From VXMT01 sp965204835 (lineage in GTDB: Bacteria > Chloroflexota > Dehalococcoidia > UBA2979), in NCBI GenBank assembly GCA_965204835.1, contig OZ242017.1, positions 620,001 through 684,000 on the forward strand: 64,000 nucleotides of DNA. Reading direction: 5' to 3'. The position numbers and the translations under genes are program-made. The notes below the pieces were generated by a model. It was not told the origin of the DNA. It made no database searches and saw only the letters and a list, made by a program, of their open reading frames with translations. Shown one piece after another: positions 35,164 through 43,121 of the stretch. How positions within the stretch are numbered: the first letter of the stretch is position 1; each line of letters begins with the position of its first letter.

Positions 35164-36438
35164 CTACGGCAACCTGCGCGGGACGGGCCGGGCCGGCGGC
35201 GAGCGCTGCATGTCGCCCGCTGGGCTCGCGAGCCCGCGTTCGAGTGCGGTGAAGGCCGCGATGACCTCGGGAGCCTCAAAGGCGCGGTTGCGGCGCCCGA
35301 CCGTGATCTGACGGAGGATCCCGGCCTCGACCAGTCGCGCGATCGCCTGGCTCGTGCCCTGGTACGGGCGTCCGATCAGCGCCGCCGCCGAGTTGGCCGT
35401 CACCACCGGAGCGCCTGGGAGCGCGCGGATGAGCAGGGCCAGCGCCGAGTCGCGTCGCACGACCCCGAGGCGCTCTGTCCAGGACGCCTGGAGCGCGCCG
35501 AGCTCTGCCTCGAATCGCTCGGCGTCCGCCGCGGCGCGACGGCACGCGCCCGCGAACAGCGCGATCCAGCGGTTGAGGCCGGCGCTCGCCGCGGCGCCGT
35601 CCGGCGCGCCTTCGTACTGCGTCCCGGTGAGGCCGTGAATGTAGTCGCGACGCCAACTCGCGAGGACCAGCGAGACCGGCGGGAGGATGCGCGGCGCCAG
35701 CCCGCGGCGGCGTAGCACCAGCTGGATCAAGATGCGCCCGGCCCGCCCGTTCCCGTCGACGAACGGGTGGATCGTCTCGAACTGTGCGTGGGCGACGGCG
35801 GCCTGCGCGACCGGCGACAGCCCGTCGTCGTTGCAGAAGTCGACGAGGTCGGCGAGCAGGCCGTCGACCAGTTCAGGCGGAGGCGGCACGAAGTCGGCGG
35901 CGCACGGGTTGTATCCGCTGCTGCCGATCCAGTTCTGGATCGTGCGGAGCTTCCCGCCGTAGGAGTCGAGGCTGGTCCCGGAGAGGAGGCGGCGATGCGA
36001 CTCCAGCAGGATCTCGAGCGTGATGGCGCCGCCCGGCGGGACCGCCTCCACCGCCGCCGCCATGGCCTCGATATTCCCTATCACCTCAAGCGCGGTCGCG
36101 TCGCGGCTCTCCTCGCCGAGATCCCGCACCGCCTGCGCGCGCAGCAGTCGGCCGCCGCCGACCTCCAGCCCCTCGATCCGCGACGACGCAACCGCCTCGG
36201 CACGCAGCAGCATGCGGTCCAGCGCCTCGCTGTCCGTGAGGGCGTGCGCCGAGCGGTCGAGGCGCGCGAGCGCCACCTCCGCGTCGCCGACGTCGGCCGC
36301 GACGTCCCCTTCGAGGGTGAACCGCCGGTCGCCGAGCTGGTCGGGGAGGTAGACGTCGTAGCAGCACGGCTGGCGATCGGCGCGCGTCGCGCCCTGGGGA
36401 TTGCCGTACCAGCGTCGCGCCTCGAACTGGGCCATCAC
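35164..36438 (-). CDS. Fic-family AMP-transferase (adenylyltransferase)
   Basis: This is a 424-residue Fic protein. The active-site loop HPFVDGNGRAGR is complete, with the catalytic His. An inhibitory motif in the N-terminal region, VASSRIEGLEV, fits the S/T-x-x-x-E-G/N alpha-helix seen in class II Fic enzymes that self-inhibit. A C-terminal winged helix (NSAAALIGRPYQGTSQAIAR followed by LVEAGILRQITVG) is typical of DUF4172/Fic fusion proteins and may bind DNA. The expected activity is transfer of AMP to Ser, Thr or Tyr of a target protein. No antitoxin partner lies next to it. It appears intact. Confidence 0.92.
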   Translation of the reverse strand: MMAQFEARRWYGNPQGATRADRQPCCYDVYLPDQLGDRRFTLEGDVAADVGDAEVALARLDRSAHALTDSEALDRMLLRAEAVASSRIEGLEVGGGRLLRAQAVRDLGEESRDATALEVIGNIEAMAAAVEAVPPGGAITLEILLESHRRLLSGTSLDSYGGKLRTIQNWIGSSGYNPCAADFVPPPPELVDGLLADLVDFCNDDGLSPVAQAAVAHAQFETIHPFVDGNGRAGRILIQLVLRRRGLAPRILPPVSLVLASWRRDYIHGLTGTQYEGAPDGAAASAGLNRWIALFAGACRRAAADAERFEAELGALQASWTERLGVVRRDSALALLIRALPGAPVVTANSAAALIGRPYQGTSQAIARLVEAGILRQITVGRRNRAFEAPEVIAAFTALERGLASPAGDMQRSPPARPVPRRLP

Positions 36439-36705
36439 GCCTCCATATCACAGGATAGCTCATAAAACGGGAATACAGCCCGTCCGTATGCACGGCTCGG
36501 AGCGCTCGGTGCGCGTGGCGGAGGGGTGCTGCGGCGGGGGCCATCAGTCTTCTGAATGTCGATCCTCCCAGCGGGAACAATCGGCGCCGCCCCCGGCGCC
36601 CGGCGCACTCGGCGGGTGAGGGGCGTGTCCGCTCACGCCGTCTCGCCGGAGGTTCGGTGACACCCACTGTGATGCGCGCAGGCCTTTCCTGGGTAACAGC
36701 TGTTG

Positions 36706-36912
36706 TTATGCGATCCGGTTTGTTGCCGGAGTTCTGGAAATCCGCTTGCCACGCGGCACAACGATACGCACCGGTACCCCATCGAACGCGGGAGAGTTCA
36801 CGATGATGGCCGGTCGTACCCGTTGAAGCTCCACTCCCATAGCTCGAGGCAGGCGGACCAGCCAGACCTCGCCGCGAGTAGGGTGCCCGCCGGTTGCACC
36901 AGGTCCGCTCAC
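36706..36912 (-). pseudogene. MazF/PemK-like toxin, C-terminally broken
   Basis: A GTG start overlaps the stop of the XRE-ImmA gene. The frame has the MazF N-terminus: RGEVWLVRLPRAMGVE, RVRPAIIVNSPAFDG and PVRIVVP. After IVVP the family continues with a Thr/Trp-containing strand. Here that sequence (AAWQADFQNSGNK) lies in another frame, and this frame ends after 68 residues. It is therefore probably frameshifted and inactive. Confidence 0.62.
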
Positions 36913-38066
36913 TCTTCGAGACCGTCGCCCGCCGTCTCGTCCCAGGCATCAATCTCATCAGCGTCGATGACGATCCCCGCCGCCTGCATCGCCTGATGGC
37001 GTTCCTCCAGCGGCCGCCTGGCGAGTTCGCGCAGTGACTGGCGACCCGCTTGCGTCGGCTCCACGATGCCTGCGGAGCCGGGGTAGATACGCTCCGCATC
37101 GTCTGACGTGATCATGCGCTCGGCCAGCGCCCGCAGGACGAGCCGCCTCAGCAGCGTGGGTGACTCATCCCGCCTGTACTCGACCGGTTCCTCACGATGC
37201 CATCCCTCCCGACGGAACCGCATGTTCAGTCTCCGGTACAGATGGTCACCGATGATCCCAAGGTCGTACGCACGTCGAATCCACGCCTGCATGCTCAGTC
37301 CCCACCGTCGCTTGAGCAGACCCAGTTCATCGATGGTGAGCCCGCGACGGCGCGAGCCGAGCTCCCGACGTGCCCCTTCGGCCGGCACGAGGAAGGAAGC
37401 AGCGAAGCGGTGCGCGAACGCCTCATCCTGTTTCTCGTCTCCCGTCCGCTTCATGACGAGATGACCGATCTCATGCGCGGCATTGAATCGTTGACGATCG
37501 GCTGGCGCCGCCTCATTGAGCACGAGCACCGGCGTCCGATTCGCCCATCCCGACAGCCCGTCTAAGCCCCACTCCTCCGGCCATGCCACAACCGCGCAGC
37601 CGTGCTCTTCGATCTGTTCGACCAGACTGTCGACGGGGCGGTCCCCGAGGTTCCACCGCATCCGTAGCACCGCCGCGGCGTACTCGCAGTCCTGGAAGTT
37701 CTGCACCTCGATGGGACCGGGTAAGTCGTGGCGATCCGCAAGATGGAACAGCTCCCGGAGCCTGACCTCGCTTTCCAGTCGTTGCCTGGCGACCGCAGCG
37801 ACCTGCTCCTGCCGGGACTTGCTCAGCCGCTGGAGCTTTCGGTAGGCGATCCACTCGATCTCAACATCGGATTCCGCGAGCAACGACGAGGCCCGCACGT
37901 TCAGCGCTGCAGCGATGTCGGCGAGTCGGCTTGGGGGTGGTTGCGACAGGCCCCGTTCGTACTTCGACAGCGCCTGCTTGGTGAGCGGTCGATCCAGCCG
38001 CTCGGCGAGGGCTTCCAGCGATAGCCCCGCCGCCAGTCTCGCCTGGCGTAGCCGTTCGCCCAGCAT
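36909..38066 (-). CDS. XRE HTH protein with ImmA/IrrE metallopeptidase domain, second copy
   Basis: This is a 385-residue regulator. The HTH occupies residues 1-60 (LRQARLAAGLSLEALAERLD, TKQALSKYERG). The zinc motif is NAAHEIGHLVMKRTG, and a further segment is DEAFAHRFAASFLVPAEG. The ATG at 38066 follows a Shine-Dalgarno-like GGGAGGTGCCGG. It is transcribed divergently from a third ImmA/IrrE gene, and a MazF-like relic overlaps its end. It could be a protease-type antitoxin for that toxin. Confidence 0.87.
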   Translation of the reverse strand: MLGERLRQARLAAGLSLEALAERLDRPLTKQALSKYERGLSQPPPSRLADIAAALNVRASSLLAESDVEIEWIAYRKLQRLSKSRQEQVAAVARQRLESEVRLRELFHLADRHDLPGPIEVQNFQDCEYAAAVLRMRWNLGDRPVDSLVEQIEEHGCAVVAWPEEWGLDGLSGWANRTPVLVLNEAAPADRQRFNAAHEIGHLVMKRTGDEKQDEAFAHRFAASFLVPAEGARRELGSRRRGLTIDELGLLKRRWGLSMQAWIRRAYDLGIIGDHLYRRLNMRFRREGWHREEPVEYRRDESPTLLRRLVLRALAERMITSDDAERIYPGSAGIVEPTQAGRQSLRELARRPLEERHQAMQAAGIVIDADEIDAWDETAGDGLEE

Positions 38067-38137
38067 CCCGGCACCTCCCAAAGTAAGCCCCTAGTCAACC
38101 GGGAGGTTTCGCCTCGGGGTCAACTCACAGTTGTCAT

Positions 38138-38152
38138 ATTAGCAAGACTAAT
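38138..38152. promoter_or_regulatory. Possible operator between divergent XRE genes
   Basis: ATTAG and CTAAT flank a 5-base spacer in the region between the two divergent XRE-ImmA genes. Nearby AT-rich sequence (TTGTCATATTAG) could supply a promoter. It is weak evidence on its own. Confidence 0.3.
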
Positions 38153-38369
38153 CAACGGATGTCTCCTACGTGGCACGCCCGGCCCGGCTGGCAACTCGAA
38201 GTCGGCTCGTCGGGGGATTCGAAGTCGCGCGGACTAGCGCCGACCTCGGACGGTATGGTGCTCTGGACACGATGGAGGTCGGCGCCAGGTTCGTCAGGCC
38301 GTTCCAGACCTACGTCTACGAGTGGCGGCAACTCATGCCACCTTCCAGCTCACTCCTCCGGGGGTCCCT

Positions 38370-39599
38370 ATGCCACAGCACGAGACGATCGCTCTCGACC
38401 CTCGCTCACTGGGCCGACGGCTCCAGGAGGCAAGGAAGGCTCGCGGGCTCACGGAACAAGCTGCGGCTGACTCGCTCGCAGTAGCTCGGACGACGATGAC
38501 CGCGATCGAGAAGGGTGACCGGCAGGCCCGGCCGGAAGAGCTCATCCGGCTGGCGAATCTCTACGGTAGGCGGGTCAGCGATCTCGTCGGCCCGAGAGAG
38601 CCCATCGCGGACTTCGCCGCCCAGTTCCGCACTGCTGCCGTCCGTCGCGCCGCCGACGATCTCCAGGAGGACATGAACCAGGCGCTCAGCGACTTTCAGG
38701 ACCTGTGTCAGGACTACCTGTACCTCGAGCAGCTGAGTGAAGTGTCGCCCGGACCCACCTATCCGCCCCAGTATCCGACCACCGGGACGGCTCCTGACGA
38801 GGCCGCCCGGGACGTCGCTTCATTCGAACGCAACCGGCTAGGTCTTGGGGATGGACCGATACTGCGCCTGACGGAGACGCTTGAGCAGGATGTAGGTCTC
38901 CGCGTGTTCTCGATTGAGATGCCCTCGAGAGTGGCGGGCATCTTCGCCTACACCGACGAGTTAGGCGGCTGCATCGGCGTCAATGCTCGCCATCCTGGTG
39001 AACGGCGGCGCTGGTCGCTGGCTCACGAGTACGCTCACTTCCTGACGAGCCGTTACCGCTCGGGCGTGTCCTTCCTCGGCTCGCGCAGCCGCGTCCCAGA
39101 CACCGAGCGGTTCGCCGACGCCTTCGCCCGTTGTCTGCTCATGCCGGAATCCGGGCTGCGCCGCAGGTTCAACGAAGTGGTGAGAGCCAGTGGCGGTAAC
39201 GTCACGGCTGCAGATGTCTGCCGGGTTGCGCACTACTACTTCGTCTCGGTCGATGCGATGACGCTGCGCCTCGAAGAACTTGGCGTCCTGCCGGCGGGTA
39301 CCTGGGACCGCCTGCGCGACAGGGGGTTGAAGGCCCGAGAGGCTCAGGAGCACCTCGGCTTGCCACCACATCCGAGCGATGGTCGGCTCCTTCCGTCGCG
39401 TTACGAGTTCCTGGCCGCGCGCGCGTACGAAGCCGGGATGCTGACTGAAGGGGAGCTGGCGCGGCTCCTGCGGACCGACCGTGTGTCGGCCCGGCGGAAC
39501 CTCCAGAGACTGGGCAATGCGCTGCATGTGCTCGAGGGAGGGGAGGTGACGTCCCTTCCCATCGACCTCGCCGGCAGCGTGACGAAGCTGGACTCGTAG
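38370..39599 (+). CDS. XRE HTH protein with ImmA/IrrE metallopeptidase domain, third copy
   Basis: This protein of about 409 residues begins at the ATG at 38370. The HTH spans LGRRLQEARKARGLTEQAAA and ARTTMTAIEKGDRQARPEEL. The metallopeptidase motif is SLAHEYAHFLTSR with a distal ERFADAFARCLLMPE. A C-terminal wHTH-like segment (AARAYEAGMLTEGELARLLR) resembles those of related antitoxins. A PIN-like gene follows after 12 bases, forming an XRE-ImmA/PIN-like module. Confidence 0.87.
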   Translation: MPQHETIALDPRSLGRRLQEARKARGLTEQAAADSLAVARTTMTAIEKGDRQARPEELIRLANLYGRRVSDLVGPREPIADFAAQFRTAAVRRAADDLQEDMNQALSDFQDLCQDYLYLEQLSEVSPGPTYPPQYPTTGTAPDEAARDVASFERNRLGLGDGPILRLTETLEQDVGLRVFSIEMPSRVAGIFAYTDELGGCIGVNARHPGERRRWSLAHEYAHFLTSRYRSGVSFLGSRSRVPDTERFADAFARCLLMPESGLRRRFNEVVRASGGNVTAADVCRVAHYYFVSVDAMTLRLEELGVLPAGTWDRLRDRGLKAREAQEHLGLPPHPSDGRLLPSRYEFLAARAYEAGMLTEGELARLLRTDRVSARRNLQRLGNALHVLEGGEVTSLPIDLAGSVTKLDS

Positions 39600-39611
39600 G
39601 GTCGAGGCGCC

Positions 39612-40114
39612 GTGGAGAGGGGACCGGCCAGCCGCATTCTCGACGCGAGCTGCCTGCTCAACCTCTCTGCCACAGAACGCTGCCGGGACATCGCCGCCCT
39701 GTTGCGCGAGCAGGTCGCCGTCGCGGACTACGACCAGATCGTGGTGGACCTGTCTCCGCTTGTGTCCGAGGGCCTGGTCGAAGTGATGCGTCTGGCGAGC
39801 CCAGACGAAGAAGCCGCGTTCGTGGCTCTGGCTGCCATGATCGACGACGGTGAGGCGGTGACTGCCGCCCTCGCCGTGCACCGTGAATGCTCCGTCGCAA
39901 CCGACGACCGCAAGGCTCGCCGCATCCTGTCTGAGCGCGTTCCGACAGTCCCGCTCGTCTCCACGCTGGACCTCTGGCCCAGTGGGCGGAAACGATGTCT
40001 GTGCCTCTCGTGGAGCTTCGGACCGCGCTGGAGCGGATGCGCTCGGGCGCCAGCTACATCCCAGGTCCGCGCGATTCGCGACACATGTGGTGGCTGGAGG
40101 TCATGCATAGCTGA
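39612..40114 (+). pseudogene. PIN-like toxin with one frameshift, partner of XRE-ImmA
   Basis: From a GTG the frame reads RILDASCLLNLSATERCRDI, DEEAAFVALAAMIDDGEAVT and CSVATDDRKARRIL, a PIN-like nuclease with acidic residues in place. After STLDL near 39973 one base appears missing. The family-like tail LAQWAETMSVPLVELRTALE and RMRSGASYIPGPRDSRHMWW continues in another frame to a stop at 40112-40114. Restoring one base would give a protein of about 167 residues. Confidence 0.68.
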
Positions 40115-40218
40115 CCAGGGACGTCGTGAGATTCGCGCCGCCCTCACTTGCGCCCTCCGTCCAACGCCTCCCACTGGTACCAGGCGAGCGGTGCCCGACC
40201 AGGAACCCCGCAGAGCTT
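40014..40218 (+). repeat. Dispersed repeat, copy C
   Basis: It spans the tail of the PIN-like gene and runs into the 3-prime end of the convergent VapC gene. It matches copy B over about 200 bases, but the outer 85 bases shared by A and B are absent here. Confidence 0.65.
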
Positions 40219-40595
40219 GTGTCGGCACACGGAATGACAGCGACGCGAGTGCCCGCGGCGCCCACCAGGCGTCGCAAATCCACGGGATCGCTCGTGATGA
40301 TCTCGTCGCCGGGCTCGGCAATGAGGACTACCGTCGCGTCGACGGCATCGGTGGTCCCGCTGCGTCCCATCAAGACCCCGGCCTCGCGCCCGAGGCGCTC
40401 GTCCACATCACGGACATCCATCGTGTAGAGCAGCCTTGCCAGTCGCGCCTGCCGGCCGGCTGGGTCGCGCCATACCTGCGCGATGACGATTGCGGTGGTG
40501 CGGAGCCGAATCCCGCGCGCGTGAGCAGCGCGCAGCCGCGTGATCATCTCGCGCTGACCTCGATCAACGGCGATCAGCGCACCGGCGTCGAGCAC
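40101..40595 (-). CDS. PIN-domain toxin (VapC-like) with repeat-derived C-terminal extension
   Basis: The PIN core is complete: VLDAGALIAVDRGQREMITR, AIVIAQVWRDP, GRSGTTDAVDATVVLIA and IITSDPVDLRRL, ending VAVIPC where family members usually stop. Forty more residues are encoded by copy C of the dispersed repeat, so the natural stop was probably lost. Start codons are weak (GTG at 40595 or CTG at 40607). The antitoxin gene upstream is split by IS256, so the toxin may be silenced or unregulated. Confidence 0.72.
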   Translation of the reverse strand: MLDAGALIAVDRGQREMITRLRAAHARGIRLRTTAIVIAQVWRDPAGRQARLARLLYTMDVRDVDERLGREAGVLMGRSGTTDAVDATVVLIAEPGDEIITSDPVDLRRLVGAAGTRVAVIPCADTSSAGFLVGHRSPGTSGRRWTEGASEGGANLTTSLVSYA

Positions 40596-40603
40596 GAAGG
40601 CAC

Positions 40604-40686
40604 TCAGCCGGAGGTTTGCTCCCCAGCGAGACCCAACTCGACCCGCACCCGGTAGAGCTCTTCGACCGTGATCGGGCCGTTCCCCC
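40604..40686 (-). pseudogene. 3-prime part of antitoxin gene split by IS256
   Basis: The reading GPITVEELYRVRVELGLAGE followed by QTSG ends just upstream of the PIN toxin. Removing the IS and one copy of its target duplication joins it in frame to the 5-prime part at 42060-42230, giving an 81-residue antitoxin. Confidence 0.8.
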
Positions 40687-42059
40687 AGTAGAGTCCCCGG
40701 ACGTGGTGTAGGAGCAGAAGGGTGGACGTAGAAGACCACCGCGTCATCCTCATGAAGGTCTGACGAACATGAGGGAGGACGACGGTGGTCAAGGAGAGCG
40801 TGGACTTGTTGGAGCTGCTCCGCAAGCAGGCAGCCGGGGGTGACCTCGACTTCCTGCGCGAGGCGGTCGCCGTACTGGCCGAGGCGGTGATGGAGGCCGA
40901 GGTCGCAGAGCAGATCGGCGCCGGCCTCGGCGAACGCAGCCCGGGGCGCACCACCTGGCGCAACGGCTACCGGCAGAGGCGCTGGGACACGCGCGCCGGC
41001 ACCATCGAGCTACAGATCCCGAAGCTCCGCCAGGGCAGCTACTTCCCGGCCCTGCTTGAGCCCCGCAGGCGCGCCGAGCGCGCGCTGCTGTCGGTGGTGC
41101 AGCAGGCCTACGTCGAGGGCGTCTCGACCCGCCGCGTCGACGACCTCGTGCGCTCGCTCGGCTGCGAGGGCATCTCGAAGAGCCAGGTCTCGCGCATCTG
41201 CTCCGAACTCGACACGGTCGTGCACTCGTTCCTCGAGCGGCCGCTGGACGGTGGCCCCTACCGCTACCTCTGGCTCGACGCGCTCACCCAGCGCGTCCGC
41301 GAGGAGGGCCGCATCGCCCAGGTGAGCGTCGTGGTCGCCACCGCCGTCAACGCCGACGGCAAGCGCGAGGTGCTGGGCATCGACGTCGGCACCTCCGAGG
41401 ACGGGGCGTTCTGGTTGGCGTTCCTGCGCGGCCTGGTCGCGCGCGGCCTCTCCGGCGTGGAGCTCGTGACCTCGGACGCCCACCAGGGTCTGCGCGAGGC
41501 GATCGCGACGGTCTTCGCCGGCGCCTCCTGGCAGCGCTGCAGGACCCACTTCATGCGCAACCTCCTCACCCGGGTGCCGAAGAGCGCCGAGCCGCTGGTG
41601 GCGACGACGGTGCGCACCATCTTCCAGCAGCCCTCGGCCGCCGAGGTGCATGCCCAGCACGCCCGGGTCGTGGAGCAGCTTGAGGACCGCTTCCCGGACG
41701 CCGCGGCGATGCTGGACGAGGCCGCGCCCGAGGTCCTCGCCTTCACCGCCTGTCCGGTCGCGCACTGGAAGCAGGTCTGGTCGAACAACCCGCAGGAGCG
41801 TCTCAACCGCGAGATCCGCCGCCGTACCGACGTGGTCGGGATCTTCCCCAACCGCGCCGCGGTGGTCCGCCTCGTCGGCGCGGTGCTCGCAGAGCAGCAC
41901 GATGAGTGGGCGGTGGCGAGGCGCTACATGGCCGCGGTGACGCTGCTGCCCGCGGCCGTGGCGGGGGTCGTCTCAGAGGGGGAGGAGGTGCTGCTGCAGG
42001 CTGCCAGCTGAGAACTGATCAGGATGGCGCACATCTACACCAGCTTGCGGGACGTGACC
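40687..42059 (+). mobile_element. IS256-family insertion sequence, complete, with 8-bp target duplication
   Basis: The element spans 1373 bp. Its 25-bp ends are imperfect inverted repeats, AGTAGAGTCCCCGGAC and GGTCACGTCCCGCAAG outermost with an identical inner TGGTGTAG, and match at 17 of 25 positions. GTTCCCCC is duplicated at 40679-40686 and 42060-42067, the 8-bp duplication expected for IS256. It carries one intact transposase gene and interrupts an antitoxin gene. Confidence 0.9.
40785..42011 (+). CDS. IS256-family (mutator-type) transposase
   Basis: This is a 408-residue DDE transposase, full length for the family. An N-terminal zinc-finger-like/HTH region includes RTTWRNGYRQRRWDTRAGTI. 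The catalytic Asp residues are in YRYLWLDALT and VELVTSDAHQGL, the conserved C/H region is ASWQRCRTHFMRNLL, and the Glu is in NPQERLNREIRRRTDVVGIF. No frameshift is visible, so the element is potentially active. Confidence 0.95.
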   Translation: MVKESVDLLELLRKQAAGGDLDFLREAVAVLAEAVMEAEVAEQIGAGLGERSPGRTTWRNGYRQRRWDTRAGTIELQIPKLRQGSYFPALLEPRRRAERALLSVVQQAYVEGVSTRRVDDLVRSLGCEGISKSQVSRICSELDTVVHSFLERPLDGGPYRYLWLDALTQRVREEGRIAQVSVVVATAVNADGKREVLGIDVGTSEDGAFWLAFLRGLVARGLSGVELVTSDAHQGLREAIATVFAGASWQRCRTHFMRNLLTRVPKSAEPLVATTVRTIFQQPSAAEVHAQHARVVEQLEDRFPDAAAMLDEAAPEVLAFTACPVAHWKQVWSNNPQERLNREIRRRTDVVGIFPNRAAVVRLVGAVLAEQHDEWAVARRYMAAVTLLPAAVAGVVSEGEEVLLQAAS

Positions 42060-42230
42060 GTTCCCCCCTTCCCACTCATCGAGGAATTCACCAAGCGCGT
42101 CGTTGCGTAGCTTGTCCATAGCCGCCTCCGCGAGCCAGTCGGACAGATCCTTGCCGCTACGCTTCGCGGCATCGCGAATTGAGCGTGCCAGGTCGGAGTC
42201 GAGCGAGATGCCCAGTTCGTCCGAGGTCAT
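42060..42230 (-). pseudogene. 5-prime part of antitoxin gene split by IS256
   Basis: The start MTSDELGISLDSDLARSIRD follows a good Shine-Dalgarno (GGAGAAG). KRSGKDLSDWLAEAAMDKL and EFLDEWEGG run up to the IS boundary. The pattern is an RHH-like antitoxin for a PIN toxin. The 3-prime part lies at 40604-40686, beyond the IS. Confidence 0.8.
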
Positions 42231-42273
42231 GGTTCTTCTCCTGCCAGGCGCGAATTGCGCCAGTCGCGTCTTG

Positions 42274-42423
42274 CTACTCGGGGCCGGCTGAGGCCGGGCG
42301 AGCCGCGCCGAGATGACTGGCGGCGAACGACGCTAACATCGCGTCGGTGAGGATGCAGTCGCTCCGCTCCGGGACGCGCTGACCGTCGAGGTACGCGTAA
42401 CCGGCGTAGTCGCTGTAGGCCAT
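42274..42423 (-). CDS. Small protein of 49 residues with strong ribosome-binding site
   Basis: The sequence starts MAYSDYAGYAYLDGQRVPER and continues SDCILTDAMLASFAASHLGA to a Pro-rich end. AAGGAGG lies 6 bases upstream of the ATG, the best ribosome-binding site in this area. It is immediately upstream of the split antitoxin on the same strand and may be co-transcribed with it. Family not recognised. Confidence 0.5.
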   Translation of the reverse strand: MAYSDYAGYAYLDGQRVPERSDCILTDAMLASFAASHLGAARPASAGPE

Positions 42424-42511
42424 GTGCGCCTCCTTTTCGGTCCACGAATCAGTATCGCCCGAGGCCGCCCCGCCGGAGCGGGGGATTGGCAGGGACGCCT
42501 GAGATTGCTGT

Positions 42512-42566
42512 TGGCACGGGCGGAAGGCATCGAACCCTCGACCTCCCGGTTTGAAGGGAGCTGAGC
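42512..42566 (-). other. tRNA-like 3-prime fragment, possible attachment site
   Basis: GAGGG-TTCGATG-CCTTC folds as a T-arm, followed by CGCCCGT, a discriminator G and CCA. Upstream is a stem CTCCC/GGGAG around TTCAAACC, which has an 8-base loop, not 7. No matching 5-prime acceptor strand was found. It may be a remnant left by integration into a tRNA gene, or coincidence. Confidence 0.3.
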
Positions 42567-42770
42567 ACGGTCATGCCGCGAGTGAGAAGCAGCACGCTTC
42601 CACCGGGAGCGACGCGAGCACCGCTGGCGACACCATCTTCGGTGAGGTGATCTTCCGTATCCGAGAGCCGGAACTGCTTCATGTCCTTCGCGGAAACCCA
42701 CGGCAGAGTCCCGCCCCAGTAATGCGCTTCGCGCTTCGACGGAGTGCCCCGGACAACAGACGGACAACGC
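42567..42770 (-). pseudogene. HsdS target-recognition fragment
   Basis: The reading RGTPSKREAHYWGGTLPWVS, then AKDMKQFRLSDTEDHLTEDG and GARVAPGGSVLLLTRGMT, matches the start of a type I restriction specificity domain. Both sides are missing. It may derive from the same gene as the HsdS tail at 17315 or from another copy. Confidence 0.65.
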
Positions 42771-42788
42771 TGCCGAGCCGAGTTTCGT

Positions 42789-43121
42789 CTATTGCCAGTC
42801 CGCGTGCGTCCCCGCCCTCTGCACCACCACGTAGTCCCGCTCGATCTCCTCATGGAAGGCTTCGGGCAGCCGCGCCCAGTCGTGCGGCTGGACCAGGATC
42901 GGGATGTTCGACTCCCGGAATGCCTCGGTCAGTTCCCCGTAGCTGATGCCCAGGGGTTTCAGGCCGGGGGCGCGCACGACGAGATCCAGGTCGCTGCCCT
43001 CATGGCTTTGACCGTTGATGCGGCTGCCGTAGGCCCACACCTCGGCGTCGGGCACGTGCTCGCGCAGGATGTCCTCGACCATGCGCCGGTGACGGGGCCG
43101 GAGCGACAGTCGGTCAGTCAT
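42789..43121 (-). CDS. MNT-domain nucleotidyltransferase antitoxin (MntA-like)
   Basis: This is a 110-residue minimal nucleotidyltransferase. AYGSRINGQSHEGSDLDLVV has the exact GS-x10-DxD motif of MntA, which AMPylates the HEPN toxin in characterised MntA-HepT modules. A distal acidic residue in ESNIPILVQPHD could complete the metal site. Its ATG overlaps the end of the HEPN gene by 8 bases. The antitoxin looks intact while the toxin motif is altered. Confidence 0.85.
   Translation of the reverse strand: MTDRLSLRPRHRRMVEDILREHVPDAEVWAYGSRINGQSHEGSDLDLVVRAPGLKPLGISYGELTEAFRESNIPILVQPHDWARLPEAFHEEIERDYVVVQRAGTHADWQ

Noticed and set aside
40126..40428. Small rightward protein gene in the dispersed repeat
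   Set aside because: The frame is shared only partly between copies and is interrupted by indels. It overlaps the C-terminus of a real PIN toxin on the other strand.
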